Translations under genes and position numbers: made by a program
Source: Torreya grandis
Taxonomy: Eukaryota > Streptophyta > Pinopsida > Cupressales > Taxaceae
Reading direction: 5' to 3'
Length of the DNA: 64,000 nucleotides
Assembly: GCA_037957365.1 (NCBI GenBank)
Contig: JARHVA010005487.1
Span: 7,501 to 71,500 of the forward strand
In this document: positions 1-12,480 of the stretch, piece by piece
How the letters are laid out: every line of letters starts with the position of its first letter
How positions within the stretch are numbered: position 1 is the stretch's first letter
Notes under the pieces: model-generated
Databases searched by the model: none
Told to the model about the DNA's origin: nothing
The model's input: only the letters and a program-made list of their open reading frames with translations

Positions 1-801
1 ACCACCTCCACCAAGTTTCATTCCTCCAGCATAAGAGGTTTAGGATTAAAGATATAAAGTTTCAAGGGAGGATCCCTAATTGAGCTCTTAGAATTGGGGC
101 TGACATGGGAAATGATAGGTATCAAGTGTTCATATTTTATGTTAAGATCTTCCTTAGGGGAGTCATCCTTAGTAGAAGACCCCCTTGATGGGACCTCCTT
201 ACCTTAAAGGATCTCATCATGTTTTACCAGTAGGATAATTAGTCCCTAGTGGATGATAGGATTGACTTCATTGATCTGGTATGCAATTTTAGTACACTCT
301 AGGGATTTTAAAAGGAAATATGGAAAGCTAATTTTGAATCCTTGAAATTGGTTTAACAAGAGGAAGTGATGCAAAAAAATTAGAGTATACTTACCATTGA
401 GTGTGATATGCTTCATTATCTAAAAGTATACTTCAGGCTAGTGTCATGAAAGATCCAAATGGGGGAACCCCTTTTTATCCATTTTAATGATCTCATTGGT
501 TCAAAAAAAACTCAACAAGAGTTCTTATTTTTTATTGATATTTGAAGGATTTAGTCCCTTCATATGACATTCCTATAGCTTCACATATTAGTTCCTCTGT
601 TACAAAAATTTTAATGCCTCTTATTTCCACAACCCTCTTATTCCATGCTACAACAAATTTCTTTGATATGTCAGCATAGTGATGAGTGACCCTCATCATG
701 AATTTGATAAGGCCCCCTCTACATAGCTTCTTCCTAACCCTTTTCATGATTTGAATATCTAAATAGGATGTCATTTTTATTCCTTCCCTATCACTTCCCA
801 T
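1..801 (-). pseudogene. Fragment of unknown retroelement-associated protein
   Basis: Read on the minus strand, an 89-codon open segment (801 to 532) continues as a recognisable but broken reading to the window edge. The open part has the pattern of a first globular segment (FMMRVTHHYADISK, then VTEELICEAIGMSYEGTKSF). I associate this pattern with long hypothetical proteins carried in the LTRs of large conifer-type retrotransposons, and it is not a named domain. Downstream pieces in shifted frames look like protein (for example SFMTLA, then DNEAYHTQW) but contain several stops. The family link is recalled and inferred, not computed. The fragment lies directly beyond the 3' end of the LINE, so it may belong to the element the LINE inserted into. 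Function unknown; it runs off the window. Confidence 0.4.
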
Positions 802-1094
802 CTTAACTGTAGCCTAAAATATATAATCAAAAATGGAATTCTCTAAGCCTTTTAATACTTAAAACCAATGGCTTGAAATAAACTTAAAGTGAAAGATATC
901 TCCCATTATTTGTTATTATCTCTCCATGTGGTGAAATGATGGCCAATTATGATTTTTGAATTCCCTTTCTTAAGTTGTAATAGCTATACATGTGATAGCC
1001 ACGTAATCATCCTATAAATAAGTGACTTTATTTTGAATTGTTAACATAACATTTTATGGACTGTCATCTAACATGTCAAGTATATAAAATAAGA

Positions 1095-1530
1095 AGACCA
1101 ATTATTATATTAGTAAGTCTTCCACCCTATTCCCACTGTGAAATGTATGAATTGTGTAATAATTTACCATCCCCATCAAACTCTACTTGGCATAGTCTAT
1201 GATAGATTTTTTGTATGGAAAGGGGTGGTTTTACCTTCTAAAATATTAATGATATTGAGGGAATTCCTTTTAATGATTTTTCAATCCATTTTGAGGCTGA
1301 AAGTAAGTTTAATGCCCTAGAGCTCCACCTTAGCTTTGGCCACACGGTTGGTTTGAATTCCCAAGAGGCCTGTGTAAACAAAAATCAACACTCCCTCCTA
1401 ATTTCTTATGAATCCTCCCCCACTCATAGGGCCTATATTTCCTTTATAGTGCCCATCAAAGTTGAGATTAACCCAACCCTCAGGTGGTGGCTTCCACCTA
1501 GCATGTTTGCACACCAAGTCTTTGGAAGGA
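1095..1530 (-). pseudogene. LINE C-terminal RNase H domain (RVT_3-like)
   Basis: The minus strand reads PPPEGWVNLNFDGHYKGNIG, then GGGFIRN, then a segment ending in NVAKAKVEL-like sequence, and finally YYTIHTFHSGNRVEDLL near 1115. This matches the plant LINE RNase H consensus (P--GW-KLNFDGASKGNPG, GGVIRD, N-AE--AL, GN--AD-LA). The first catalytic Asp is kept (NFDG). The AE--A Glu is changed to Lys, and the final Asp of the N-xAD segment is shifted or altered. The domain removes RNA from the cDNA hybrid. It marks the C-terminal end of ORF2. Confidence 0.7.
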
Positions 1531-1839
1531 GACCTAATTTTTTGTACTACCTCTCATTCTCTGAACATCAACCATTTGGAGGCATATCCTAGGTTTTTGT
1601 CCATAAGGGGAAGGCCCTCCAATTATTAGTTATGGAATGACAAATATGGATAAAGTATACTTTTGTCCAATGTCTTTTGTTTGAGAATACACTATCATTC
1701 TAGGCTTTCTAAACACCTTAGAACTAGTGTGAAAGGGAAATATTCCAAGAAAAAAAGGGATGAGAAGGTTTTCATTGCCTAATGAAATCAAAAATGTTGT
1801 CTAATTTAAACCATGAAAGATTAATTTTTTTCACAATCT

Positions 1840-2060
1840 AATCAATTATATACATACTTAATGGGTAGGAAAAAAGCAAATGATGGATTGAGTCTTCTAC
1901 TTCCCTACATAGTGAGCATCAGTTAGGTATAGTGAGTCTTCTTTTTACCAAGTTATCCACTATTAGGATCTTATCTTGAGTAGCTAGCCAAAAGAATAAA
2001 TTTACCTTAGGAGTTAGGTGTTTAATCCATAAGTATTTCTAGTATTTATATTCATCTTCT
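1840..2060 (-). pseudogene. LINE RT-associated zinc-binding segment (zf-RVT)
   Basis: The minus strand reads LWIKHLTPKVNLFFWLATQD, then KILIVDNLVKRR and a Cys/His segment with CSLCREVEDSIHHLLFSYPL. This is the zinc-binding domain that follows the RT in plant L1-like ORF2 proteins, with the usual W---LTPK---F-W layout and CxxC...HxxxC pattern. The last Cys is replaced by Tyr here. It sits between RT and RNase H, as in intact relatives. Confidence 0.75.
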
Positions 2061-2599
2061 AGTTCTACATCAATATCACACTTAGAGGAGACCAAGTATT
2101 GCTCAATATCTTTAGCCACCCACAAAAAATGGTCTTCCTTAGAGAACATGGGATTATGAATTTCACTAATGGAAAGATTGAGATTATGAATCATATTGGC
2201 TTCATCATTAGTGTAAATTTATATGGGGAGTACTTTCCTAGATTTTTATCCCTCAATCTCATCCCAATAATCTTGGACCTTAGTTTCCCATCTTCCTTTA
2301 AATCTAAAACATAAATTTGCCCAAATAACTTATGAAGTGAGGGGGAGAGTGGACATGTAGGCATCCTCTAAGAAATTAATTTTCTCCCCATATTTTATTT
2401 TTCATTTAATTCCATTTATAATTAGGTCCTTTTAGTTACTAATACCCTTTCTGAAACTAAATCCATTGATTAGACCTTCTTCACAAAGTAGGCAATCTTC
2501 CTTAGAACCTTCCAAGTATTTTGCCTTGACTATTCTTGCTTATTATCTATATTATTTCATAATATTCCATCCCAATTTTACTAGGAGGTCCTGGTTCAT

Positions 2600-3800
2600 A
2601 TATTTAATTCTTATGATCCCTAATACCCCATTTTATTTAGGTAGCCAATATTTTTCCCATGAGACTAGGAGAAATATTAAATGGTCCTTGATACGCCTCC
2701 ATAATATATTTTTTAGATTTATTCTATCTTGATCTCCACCTTGTTGGGTATCTATAACACTGACATTAACTATACTAAGATTATCAATAATGAGGTTTTG
2801 GGTATTTTAAATTTTCCATCCTGGGTAAGAAGATGACCTTTCCATCCTATAAGTTTTTTTTGAATCCTATCGATGAGGGGATTCCAACTATTGGATTCCA
2901 TTTTACCTTTAAATAAGGGAATAACCAAATATGTTTCAATTAATTGACTTACCTAACATTCCAAAATTCTTACAATCCTTTTATATAGGATCATAGGAGT
3001 GTTTATGAAGAAATGGGAGCTCTTGTAGATGTTTATGCACTAGTTAGAAAGTATTTAATAGTTATTGAGAATGGATTTTAGTTGTATAGCTTCCTCCATT
3101 GAAGCTTCTCTTAAGATAATCATGTCATCTACAAATTGTTCATGGGTGACCAATTTTATGTTAAACACTACTTAGATTCCTTTGATTATGCCTTGCTCTT
3201 AGGCCTTCAATAAGCTTTTCCCCAAGGTTTCAACCACTATGATGAAAATATAGGGGGAGAGAGAGTCCACCTATCTTAGACCTTTATAAGCAAGGAAGAA
3301 GCCTTTGGGGACACCATTTTAAATTATGGTAATTTTGGGTGTGGAAATGTAATTCCATATGATTTTCCTTAGGTCTTTATTGAATCCTAATTTATTGAAA
3401 ATCTTCATTAAAAATTTCTAGGAAACTTGATCATATGCTTCGTTCATGTCTAGTTTTAAAAACATACCTTGTCTTGGGGATTTGGAGATAAAGTAGATAG
3501 CCTAATGCACCAAGATGATTAATTTATTATTTGTCTCTCAGTAATTAATGTACCCTATTATTCCCAAATAACCTTATCCATAAGGTGTTGCACTTTTTTC
3601 ACCAAAATGGCCAAGCATATTTTATAACTTGTATTACATAGGCCGATTGGACAAAAATCCTAGAGATTATTTTCTCCTAGATTTTTTGGAATAAGGACCA
3701 AAAAGGTATTATTAATTTCTCATAGAATAATTATGGATTGGAATAATTCACTCACGGGTACCTCAACTTTGATATGGATAAAATCCCAAAAAAATTTAAA
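2600..3800 (-). pseudogene. LINE ORF2 reverse transcriptase domain
   Basis: Translation of the minus strand gives successive RT blocks: FLVLIPKNLGENN, then DFCPIGLCNTSYKICLAIL (family RPISL-N--YKI-AKIL), then LDMNEAYDQVS-KFLMKIF (family D--KAYD-V-W-FL), then ITIIxNGVPKGFF and LRxVDSLSPYIFIIV (family GLRQGDPLSPYLF). The catalytic block reads QFVDDM at 3121-3138, where plant LINEs usually have FADDT/M; both catalytic aspartates survive. Several in-frame stops replace Trp or Gln. This is the most diagnostic part of the element. Confidence 0.8.
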
Positions 3801-4449
3801 TAAGAAGAGGGAAGTCATTAGGACTAGGGGCCTTGAATCCCTCCATGACAAGCACAACATTTTTTACCTCTTTTATTGATGGGGTTTTGGTTAAAGTAGC
3901 ATCCTTAGAATCATAATTGACCTTATTGAAATTATTCAATGTATTATTAATTAGTTGTTCATTCAAGGATCATTCTTCCATGAGTACATTTTTGAAAAAA
4001 ATTAATTGTGTGACAAGTGATCTCCTCTTCTTTTTTAATAAGGTTATCATTATCCATTTCCATTTACATTATTATATTCACATTTTTGGGTCTAGTCAAA
4101 AAGTGATAAAATAATTTTATGTTTCTATCCCCTTTAGCCAAGTTCACCTAGATTTTTGTCACCATTAAGACTCTTCCCTCTCCTCTAAGTTATGGAGCTG
4201 GCACAAAATTTCTTTTTCCTTTTGGTAAAGTTGTTCATTGTTTCTTTCCAACGATGGAATTTATTTAATTACTATAAATTCTTCCTCAAAAACACTTTTT
4301 TGTAGAAAAAGGTAACCAAAAACTTGTTCCATTTTTTTATCTTTACTTTCAAGAAGTTTAGTTTTATAGTCAAGGTATACATATCAGTACCCAAGAAGGG
4401 TTATATCTACCATTCCTATAGATATTTAATCAAGTTTGAGTGGTGTATC

Positions 4450-5200
4450 CATGTGATTTCAAATATAAAAGATTATTCTTTGGTTTTGAAATTTTTTATT
4501 CTTCAAAAATAAAGGGATTGTGGTTAAAATTGATTCAAGGTAAAGAGGAGAGATTGTTGGTAAACTAGATGTCCCAATTTATGGAGCTTAGGACCATATC
4601 AAGGTGGAACTAAATTAGGTTATCTCCCATCATCCTAATGGATAAAGTGAATTGGTTACCTTTTATGTCCATATCCATGAGGCCTGCTCTATAAATGAAA
4701 TCACTAAAATATATCATACTTTTCATGAGATTTATTAGTCCCCCCTTTTTTCCTTAGAGTAAGTGAGGTATTAAAATTGCTAGATATAATCCAATTTCAT
4801 CTATCACAGGCCTTCCAAAATGAGAGGATAACTTACCATAGCTTATTTACTTCATTATTGGAATTTGGCATATAAATTTTGGATAAAATCTATTCCTCAT
4901 TGTTATCTAAGTCTCTGAATAGAATAAAAACCTGATCATTGGTTTTTTAAAGAAGAACACCTATGATTTCCAGATTCCAAAAGAATTTAAGATCCAACAA
5001 GGCTCCTTTGGATTTGGAGACTATAACACTTGAATTCTTATAGTTTTTCTCAACACATAAATTTATTTCATTTTCATACATTTTAGTTTCTTTGGCAAGT
5101 AAGATGATTGGGTTAATTCTTTGTCTTTGATTGTAGAGGGTCTTCTACTTTGTGGTATTGTTTAACACTCTAATATTCCATGTGATAATTTTATTTTTTA
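4450..5200 (-). pseudogene. LINE ORF2 endonuclease domain
   Basis: The minus strand from about 5195 reads KIITWNIRVLNN followed by a basic segment and RRINPIILLAKETKMYEN-like sequence, the N-terminal pattern of the APE-type endonuclease of plant LINEs (family consensus W-NxRGL and then Q-ETK). The Gln of the QETK motif is replaced here by Lys. The domain nicks target DNA for target-primed reverse transcription. The downstream part is increasingly shifted between frames; a segment near 4660 (MDIKGNQFTLSIRMMGDN) still fits. Degenerate, non-functional. Confidence 0.65.
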
Positions 5201-6139
5201 TCCTTGGTAATTTGGATCACTTACTAAGAACCCATTGAAATTTCTATTTCTATTTCAATATTTCATGTTACCATTCAGGGAGATCTACCTACTAGTTTTG
5301 GAATGACACCTATATTAACTTTCTTTCTCCTTTTTATATTCTTGGAGTGTGTAGTGAACCCCTCATCTTATATTGCATCCAAGGTTGGTAATTTACTTGA
5401 AGATTATTTTGCCTTGTCTTTGGGAGCCTATAAGAGATTAAAAGGGGATGTTTTCAAGGCATCCTCTAAGGGAGGCCTATTTTCACTATTTAAGGGGAAA
5501 AAAGTGGAATTGTAAGAGCTAAAGCTTAGGCCACCTTGAGATGGTTCCATGTTTTAAAGCTTGATCCAAAACCAAAGTATGATCCAATAGGGTTGATAAG
5601 GGTTGGGGAAGAATAGGAGAAATGTTAAGGGAATATAAGGGGGAAAAGGTAGGAGGAGAAGTACCAAAGACTTTTTAAGTGAGGGAGGAATTTAGCTTGG
5701 GGATGGATTTGGTGAGGGCAAGAAGGGGCTCCACCATAGGGTAAAAAAGGATCAAAATCTTAGGAAGAGGGGATGCAAGGGGATTATTGGTTGGGTGAAC
5801 ACCACTATTTTCTTTGGTGGAGTGGGTCTAAGAGAGGGGAAATTTAGTAAAGGGGAATTAGAAAGGCCTATCAATAGAGGGACTAGGTCACCCTAAAGAT
5901 CAAAGGCCATTACAAAATCAAGTAAAACAAAATATTTTATATAATAAATACCTATTACAGCTCGTGAAAGAGGAAAAATTGATGAATATTTAAGTGATCC
6001 TATATTTAAAGGTGGATCAGCCTTGTCTTCTAAATATGGAGTAGCTTTCTGGTCCCATAATTACTTGGGAATTATAGGCACTTGATTATTTTTTAGACTA
6101 TCTTTTTGCATGTGATTCAAGATGTTGTATCAAGGTAAA

Positions 6140-7046
6140 ATAATATATTTGTTCTTATATATAATGTGATATGACCACTCCCTATACATGGACTTGATTT
6201 TTATCTTATGGAGAAGTAGTTTATCTACTAGTACAAAGATGTGAACCTAGGACACAACCATCCTTCAATGAGAAAGGTTGACCAAATCAATAGTGATGGG
6301 TTGTCCCAATGCTTTGGAAATCCCTAGTATGACTTCAAAGTGCTAATATTCTATGGGAATATCTATAAAGAGAACACACATTGGGACATCATCCATAATT
6401 TTATTAATAATATTCCAACTAACTTTCCACCTCCTAATGGAGACACTTGATTTGCCCATAACTAAGGCCCTTTATAAAGGACCTTAATGCAATCTTCTTG
6501 TGAAGAGAAATTAATTAAAAAAACCCCTCTATCTAGGGTGACCACCTCCAAGTGTCCTTTAGGTTTCCATTTTAATTTGGACCAACTATTGAAGGAATCT
6601 ATATTTGGATAGAAACCATTCACCCTAGCCAAAATAGATGTTTCCAATTTCACATCGGCTAGTTCCACCATGTGATCAATAATAGTAATTGAAACCTTGT
6701 TTTTTTCAATAGCTAGGAAGAAATGGAGTTTTGAAAATTCATGTCCCACCAAAATTTTACCTTTTACTCTATCTACTCAAGATAAAGAGGGCACATTGGA
6801 AGAATGTGATCCATTTGTAACCTATTATTTATCATTGTTATCATCCAACACCAAGGGAGTATTCAATGCTTTTAGAACTTTGTACACCATAGAATTCCCA
6901 TGAAAAATATCATGTGGGGAATTGTTTACTTTCAATTAGTCATTGTTACTTAGGTTAGTGTGTTATGGCTTTACATTGGTGTCCTCAGAGATGTTCTAAT
7001 TTTCTTTCTCAAACATAAATTCAAAATTTTGAGGGTCTACCACCAT
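6140..7046 (-). pseudogene. LINE ORF1 (DUF4283-like RNA-binding protein)
   Basis: ORF1 proteins of plant L1 elements bind element RNA. The chosen start (ATG at 7046) begins MVVDPQNFEF. A longer open stretch (6752-6462) has the DUF4283 pattern: RGVFLINFSSQEDCIKVL followed by KGP corresponds to the family's GxFLF-F-SEEDR--VL--GPW. The next segment, frameshifted below 6462, reads DDVPMCVLFIDIPIEY and then GISKALGQPITIDL, matching the conserved V-W-x-L--LP-EY and IG--LG--I-ID pieces. A C-terminal zinc knuckle was not found. At least two in-frame stops and one frameshift are present. The endonuclease/RT ORF follows downstream on the same strand. Confidence 0.7.
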
Positions 7047-7090
7047 TTCACCCCACCTTCCTTGCTTTCCATCTTATGTGAATAGTTACT

Positions 7091-8600
7091 TCCTATATGT
7101 GATCTAGCTTAATTTGAATTTATCTAGTGTAATTTTTGTCAATAATCACTCTTACAACACTACTAGATTAACATCTAGTAATTTTTGGATAGATATGTTG
7201 ATATATAACTTTAATTCTAGATTTAATTAGAATTAATTTTCATTCCCTCCATACATTATAACATTTAATTACTACACACTTGTATGTATATGCATGAGCA
7301 TATGTATATAGTCTACATGCACATGAATCTTATATTTCCACATACATATACATTTGAGATACATATTTTCAAATATATCCTATTGATACATAACAATTTA
7401 TATCGACTAGTGCTAATTTATGGGGTATGATACTAGTTCATGCATATACATAACAATATAAATTATAAGGTGAATGAAAAATCTGTGTCATTTCACTTCA
7501 AACTTATAAAATATATGGTCATGATGGGTTCATGATTTTTCAATAATGCGTTTATTAGTCATTAAATTAACTTTATTGAAACCATAAAATCAAACCTATG
7601 GTTAAAATGGGAGCATGAACACTCTTATCGATTTCTATCATGTATTTTTTTACATGGGGAAAACTTTGGGTGAACTAGAGTGAAAATATACAATTCAATA
7701 TATAAGCCATCCACAATGGTTTATTCATTTTATCTTAGTGGACCTATCATGTGGTTCCCTCTTTCTTTCCTACAATTTTAACCTATTTTTTATTAATACA
7801 ATAAATAATAATTATAATAGGATAGAAACTAATTAGAATAATATCTCAATTCAAATTTACACATTACATACAAATAAACATGCTAAATATAATGATGAAT
7901 ATACAAAAAGAGGTAAGGAACTCATATCTTATTTTTCATTTGTATTTAGTCATATTATTATCTAATTTATGAAACTTTAAACCATCTTAATACATTTTTC
8001 TTGACCTATCTTTGCCTCTTTTCATCTAGTTAATTTTGATGGATTTAATTAGTATCAACAATTGATACTTATTGTGTGGTCATAATTAAACCTATTTATA
8101 CTATATGGATATTTTATTCTAAAATGGAGCCACTATATATATGTTGTCTATTTTTACATTTATCTCTTCACAAATTTGTGTAAGGGTACCTAAAAGCTTA
8201 AACCCTAGTTATGCATAAATAATCTGATATAAAATGGGGTGGTTTTGGGAAAATGGGTTAAATTAGACCTAACATGGTCAATCCCCATTAAAATACTAAG
8301 AATTGTAATACATTCATAATACTTTGAAGAGGGATCAAACTAGAATGTATTTCTCCCATTAATGTGTGTGCATGCAAATATGTATGTAAGACTAGATATC
8401 ATTTCATATATTTTTCTCTTGACATAATCATTTATATAAGAATTTATCATTTTTATATTTAGATTCAAATATAAAAAATATATAGGTGAAATATATAATC
8501 TTTTTTAGATCTTGAGAATTCAATTTATTTGTCCCATAATACTTTACAATAACTTTTTATCTATACGAGCCTCTAAATTTTAATTAAATACCTAATGGCA
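7091..8600. other. AT-rich spacer without recognised genes
   Basis: Between the LINE 5' end and the copia gag I see only AT-rich DNA with many TGTATATG/CATATACA-like words and scattered short homopolymers. No LTR matching the copia 3' LTR (13533-16361) and no primer-binding site was found here, so it does not look like the missing 5' LTR. Confidence 0.5.
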
Positions 8601-8639
8601 TGTACAAGTTGAATTTTTTTTTTGAAATGTGCCTAAAAA

Positions 8640-9640
8640 ATGAAAACAAAGATTAAGGAAACTATTGAAGAAGAAGATAACTTTGTCATAAGACTAAAAA
8701 GAGGGTCTATAAAATATAAAGGTAAGTTACCCTTTAAATCATTTAACTATGGTAAAGTAGGACATTTTGCTATTAAATTCCCTTACAATAAAAAGGATAA
8801 CTCTAATAAATTAAAGATTATTAAAAAGGTGAAATACTACTATCCCAAGAAGAATAACTTATTAAAAAACAAGAAATCTCTATACACAAAAGATGATAGT
8901 GATTCAATGGATGATAGTGATAGTTTTATTGATGATCATGACTGTGCTTTTATGGCTGAGGAAAAAGAAGTCCTTTTCATGATAATAAAATCAACTTCTA
9001 TGGATCAAGAAGAAGTTGAAGACATAGATGAAGAATAATAAGTAGAATTGGATCTAAAGTGTGAGCTCATTTATGCTTTAGAGGAAATTGACAAGCTGAG
9101 TAAAGAGAGATCAAAATAGAAGAAGCTTGGACAAAAGGAAATTAAGAAAATGTCCAAAAGTCTTGATAAATCTAATCAGATGGTAGTGATCCTAAAGACA
9201 CAAGTTGAAGAGACTAAAATAATATAATATGTAGTCAAACTTGAACTAAAATATAAGTTTGATGAGTGCATGAAGTTAGAAGTAGAGATAGTGGATTTGA
9301 GAAAAATAAATGACAACTAGACAAAATTTTGTAGTTGATAAGAGGATTAGAAATTATTGATGAATTGATCAACTATTAAAAACCATCGAAAGAGAGATTA
9401 GTTCTTGGTTATTGAAAGGGAAAATGTTCCACAACAAGTAAATTTGCTAACTTATATGACAATATCAAAGTAGAAGGACAACAAGGAACAAAGAAAGAGA
9501 AATCTTTCAAGGACACAAAGATAGACACAAACACTACTGATGTGAAGAAATATAAAGGAGAAAATAATATTTAATAAAAGAAGAAGACAAAGTTAGCTGA
9601 TGTAAATGGATACATAAAAGTGAGAGACTTGAATAATCCA
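8640..9640 (+). pseudogene. Copia gag: zinc knuckle and charged coiled-coil region
   Basis: The first 132 codons (8640-9038) are open and contain PFKSFNYGKVGHFAIKFPYN, a decayed CCHC knuckle: the family's C-x2-C-x4-H-x4-C reads S/Y/H/F, so only the histidine is left. A Lys-rich stretch follows, then an acidic Asp/Ser stretch (DDSDSMDDSDSF), as in SIRE-type gags. After stops at 9036-9041 the reading continues as ELIYALEEIDKLSKERSK and further heptad-like charged sequence to about 9300, then loses frame. Gag packages element RNA into virus-like particles. The N-terminal capsid part upstream is missing. Confidence 0.7.
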
Positions 9641-9679
9641 TAGTTTAGAAGAGTTCCTTATACTACATTAAGAAATTGT

Positions 9680-10330
9680 ATGACCAAGTATTCCTTATCT
9701 TTCTATGGTTATTGTTATAGTTATAATCATTTTGGTCATAAGGATAGTAATTTTAGAGTTTTACCTACAAGGAGAACCAAATTTTCAAGCAAAAATACAT
9801 TTTCACCCTTGTTAGATATAAATGTAATGTGTTATAATTTCAATAATTTTAGTCACATAGATAAACAATGTAGAACTAACTTTGTAAGATCAAAATTTCA
9901 TAGTGTAAAGAAAGCCATGCCTCCCAATGTGAATAAATGTTCACAAGTCTCTATAAATGAGAAAAATGAGCCAAATAAGAAACCCAAGGATGTGTGGAGA
10001 GTGAAAAAACAATCTATGATGGCTCAAAATACACTCTATGCTAAGTTACAGAATTTATGGGTCATAGATAGTGGTTTGTTAAAGCATATGACTGGTGACA
10101 AGATCAAGTTCATCAAATTGAGTAAATTTAAGTATGGATATGTCATCTTGGTAGACAACACTATAGTAAATATCAAATGTAAAGGAACCTTAAACATAAA
10201 TGGTAAACTAGCTACACATGATGTCATTTATGTTGAAGGATTGAAGCATAATCTACTAAGTGTCAGCCAAATATGTGACAATGGTTAGAAGGTCACATTT
10301 GATGCAAAATACTGTAATTTAAAGATATCT
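9680..10330 (+). pseudogene. Copia gag C-terminal knuckles and aspartic protease
   Basis: A 202-codon open segment begins with two CCHC-like motifs: YCYSYNHFGHKDSNF and MCYNFNNFSHIDKQC. The second retains first Cys, His and last Cys. It continues into the protease: LWVIDSGLLKHMTGDKIKF, where the family has W-(L/I)DSG-S-HMTGD. The catalytic Asp-Ser-Gly is intact. Next come VDNTIVNIKCKGT and DVIYVEGLKHNLLSVSQICD, the conserved end of the PR/GAG-pre-integrase block. The frame stops at 10286-10288 (TAG where relatives have a Gln- or Trp-type codon). This is the best preserved part of the copia element. Confidence 0.8.
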
Positions 10331-10419
10331 AGAAGAATAGTCAAAGAAGGGAAAAGGGATTAAATAAATATCTGCAATCTTGTTAAAGTGAATGGAAATA
10401 GTTTCAATATAGGAAAGGT

Positions 10420-11430
10420 TGATGAGAGTTGGTTATGGCATATAATAATGGGTCATGTCAACATTGATAACCTAGTCAAAGTAAGCACAAATAACTATGT
10501 CAGACACATGCCCAAGATAACCAAACTTTAGATACTACTTGTAAGGAATGTCAACTAGGCAAGCAAACAAGGGTCAAATTTAAAACAAAGGAGTATGAAA
10601 CTACAAAGCCTCTAGAATTAGTTCATACTGATCTTTACAGTCCTACTAAGACAAGAGGATATAAAGGAAAGAGATACCTCATATTTTTTGTGGATGATTA
10701 CTCAAGAATGACATGGGTAACCTTTTTGAAGGATAAGTCATAGGCATTTGAGAGATTCAAGATCTTTAGGGCTATTGTAGAGAATGATATTGGATGAAAG
10801 ATCACATGTTTAAAATATGATAAAGGTGGACAATTCAACTTAAATGAGTTAATAGAATATTATGAAAAACATAGGATTAAAATGCATTATTTTGTAGCAA
10901 GGACTCTACAACAAAATAGAGTTGTTGAGAGAAAGAACAAGATAGTCAAAGATATGGCCATAATAATGCTAAAAGAGGCCAAGTTACCTAATGGATATTC
11001 AAGAGAATCAATCCAAACAATAGTATACATCTTAGATAGAGTTCAACTAAGGGTAAATAGTGACAAAACTACCTATGAACTATGGTATGGAAAGCCTACC
11101 TCTGTTAAGTACTTTAGAGTGTTTATAAGTGAATGCTACATAAGGAGAAAGGAGGACAAAAATGGAAGCTTTGAATCAAGATGTGATGAAGGAATATTTA
11201 TTTTTTATTCCACTCAAATCAAATCCTATGTATGTTATAATAAAAGACTACACAATATTTTAGAGATCATTAATGTCAAGGTTGAAGAAGGCTTAAAACA
11301 TGTTGAACTTGATAAGGAAACTAGTATTGAAGAATCAAATATTAAAGAAGAAGATAATGAAGAGGCTAAGGAAAAGAATGAAAAGGCACCTCCAAGATTT
11401 TTTAAAAAGGATAATCTTAAAAAATTATAA
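10420..11430 (+). pseudogene. Copia integrase
   Basis: The zinc-binding part reads WHIIMGHVNIDNL, then after a frameshift near 10530 CKECQLGKQTRVKF, giving HHCC spacing. The catalytic core follows: HTDLYSP (first Asp), KGKRYLIFFVDDYSRMTWV, then YDKGGQFN (second Asp) and LQQNRVVERKN (Glu), so the D,D-E triad is still readable. From 10882 the frame is open for 182 codons through the C-terminal part (TTYELWYGKPTSVKYFRVF). It ends in a Lys/Glu-rich tail near 11430. Two stops upstream (for example at 10741, TAG for Gln) disrupt the core. Integrase inserts cDNA into the genome. Confidence 0.8.
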
Positions 11431-11599
11431 TTGGAAAAAATAATGGAGTTTAGATAAGGAGACGAGATGCAATGAACAAGGAGCAAGTAAGTTTTGCTCT
11501 AATGGCTGAAATTGAGCCTCATAACTATGTTGAAGCTAGCAAGGATGATAAATAGATAAAATCCATGGAATAAGAACTGAGCCAAACTAAAAATAACAA

Positions 11600-12480
11600 A
11601 ACTTAGTAATTAGTTCTAAGACCTTCAATCAAGAATATGATAGGTACAAAATGGGTCTATAGAAATAAGCTCAATGAGGATGGAGCTATTGTAAGGAATA
11701 AAGAAAGATTATTGTGCAAGGGATATGCACAAGTTGAAAGAATAGATTTTGAGGAAATATTAACTCTAGTTTCTATATTAGAATCTATAATAATGTTTCT
11801 ATCATTCTCTATTTACAATAAATTTAAATTCTATGAAATGGATGTTAAGTCATCTTTCTTGAATGAGAACCTAGAAGAGGAAGTTTACATAGAACAACCT
11901 ACATATTTTTAGTTGTTAGAACAAGAAGATTATGTATAGAGACTAAAGAAATAACTATATGTAATAAAATAGGCACCTAGAGCATGGTATTGAAGATTGG
12001 ACCAGTACCTAAAATAAGGTTTCAATAAATGATGTATAGATAATAATATGTACTTTAAATCAGAAGGTGAGCATATGTTTATTATTGTTATTTATGTAGA
12101 TGACATCATATTTGGTGGTATCAATAACAAAATCTTTAAATAATTTACTACACAAATTTAAAGTGAGTTTGTGATGTATATGTTAGAGAGATTTTTTTCT
12201 TCCTTGGTCTACAAATAACATAATCTAATGAAGGTATATTTATATCCCAAACCATGTATGTAAAGGAAATGCTCAAAAAGTTTGGAATAGAAAACAACAA
12301 ACAAGTTAGTACTCCCATGATTATTTGTTGCAAGTTAAGCAAAGAGGATGAGTCTCTTGATGTAAATCAAACTATATATAGATCAATGATATGTAGCTTA
12401 CTATACCTAACTACATCAATACTTGATATAATACAAGTAGTGTTCACGGTTGTAAGATTTAAAGCTTCTTCTAAAGAGTC
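11600..12480 (+). pseudogene. Copia reverse transcriptase
   Basis: An open stretch from 11637 reads IGTKWVYRNKLNEDGAIVRN, then KERLLCKGYAQVERIDFEE and FYEMDVKSSFLNENLEEEVY, the standard copia RT start (GTKWVFRNK-DE-G-V-RNKARLVAQGY and MDVKSAFLNG-L-EEVYV-QP). The catalytic YVDDI is intact at 12093-12107. Downstream, IYRSMICSLLYLTTSILDI (12376-12432) and the following VRFKASSKESHVNAVKRIF fit the end of the palm/connection region. Three or more in-frame stops lie between 11910 and 12170. Confidence 0.8.

Larger units (their letters stand above)
1095..7090 (-). mobile_element. Plant L1-type LINE, near full length, decayed
   Basis: Five domains appear in the normal order of a plant L1-like non-LTR retrotransposon when read from high to low coordinates: ORF1 with a DUF4283-like domain (about 7046-6140), endonuclease (about 5200-4450), reverse transcriptase (about 3800-2600), RT-associated zinc-binding segment (about 2060-1840) and RNase H (about 1530-1095). 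Every domain is interrupted by stops and frameshifts, so the copy is dead. The 5' end is placed near 7090, just ahead of the ORF1 start. The 3' end is not resolved: 802-1095 would be 3' UTR, and no clean poly(A) tail (poly(T) on the plus strand) or target duplication was seen. Confidence 0.8.
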
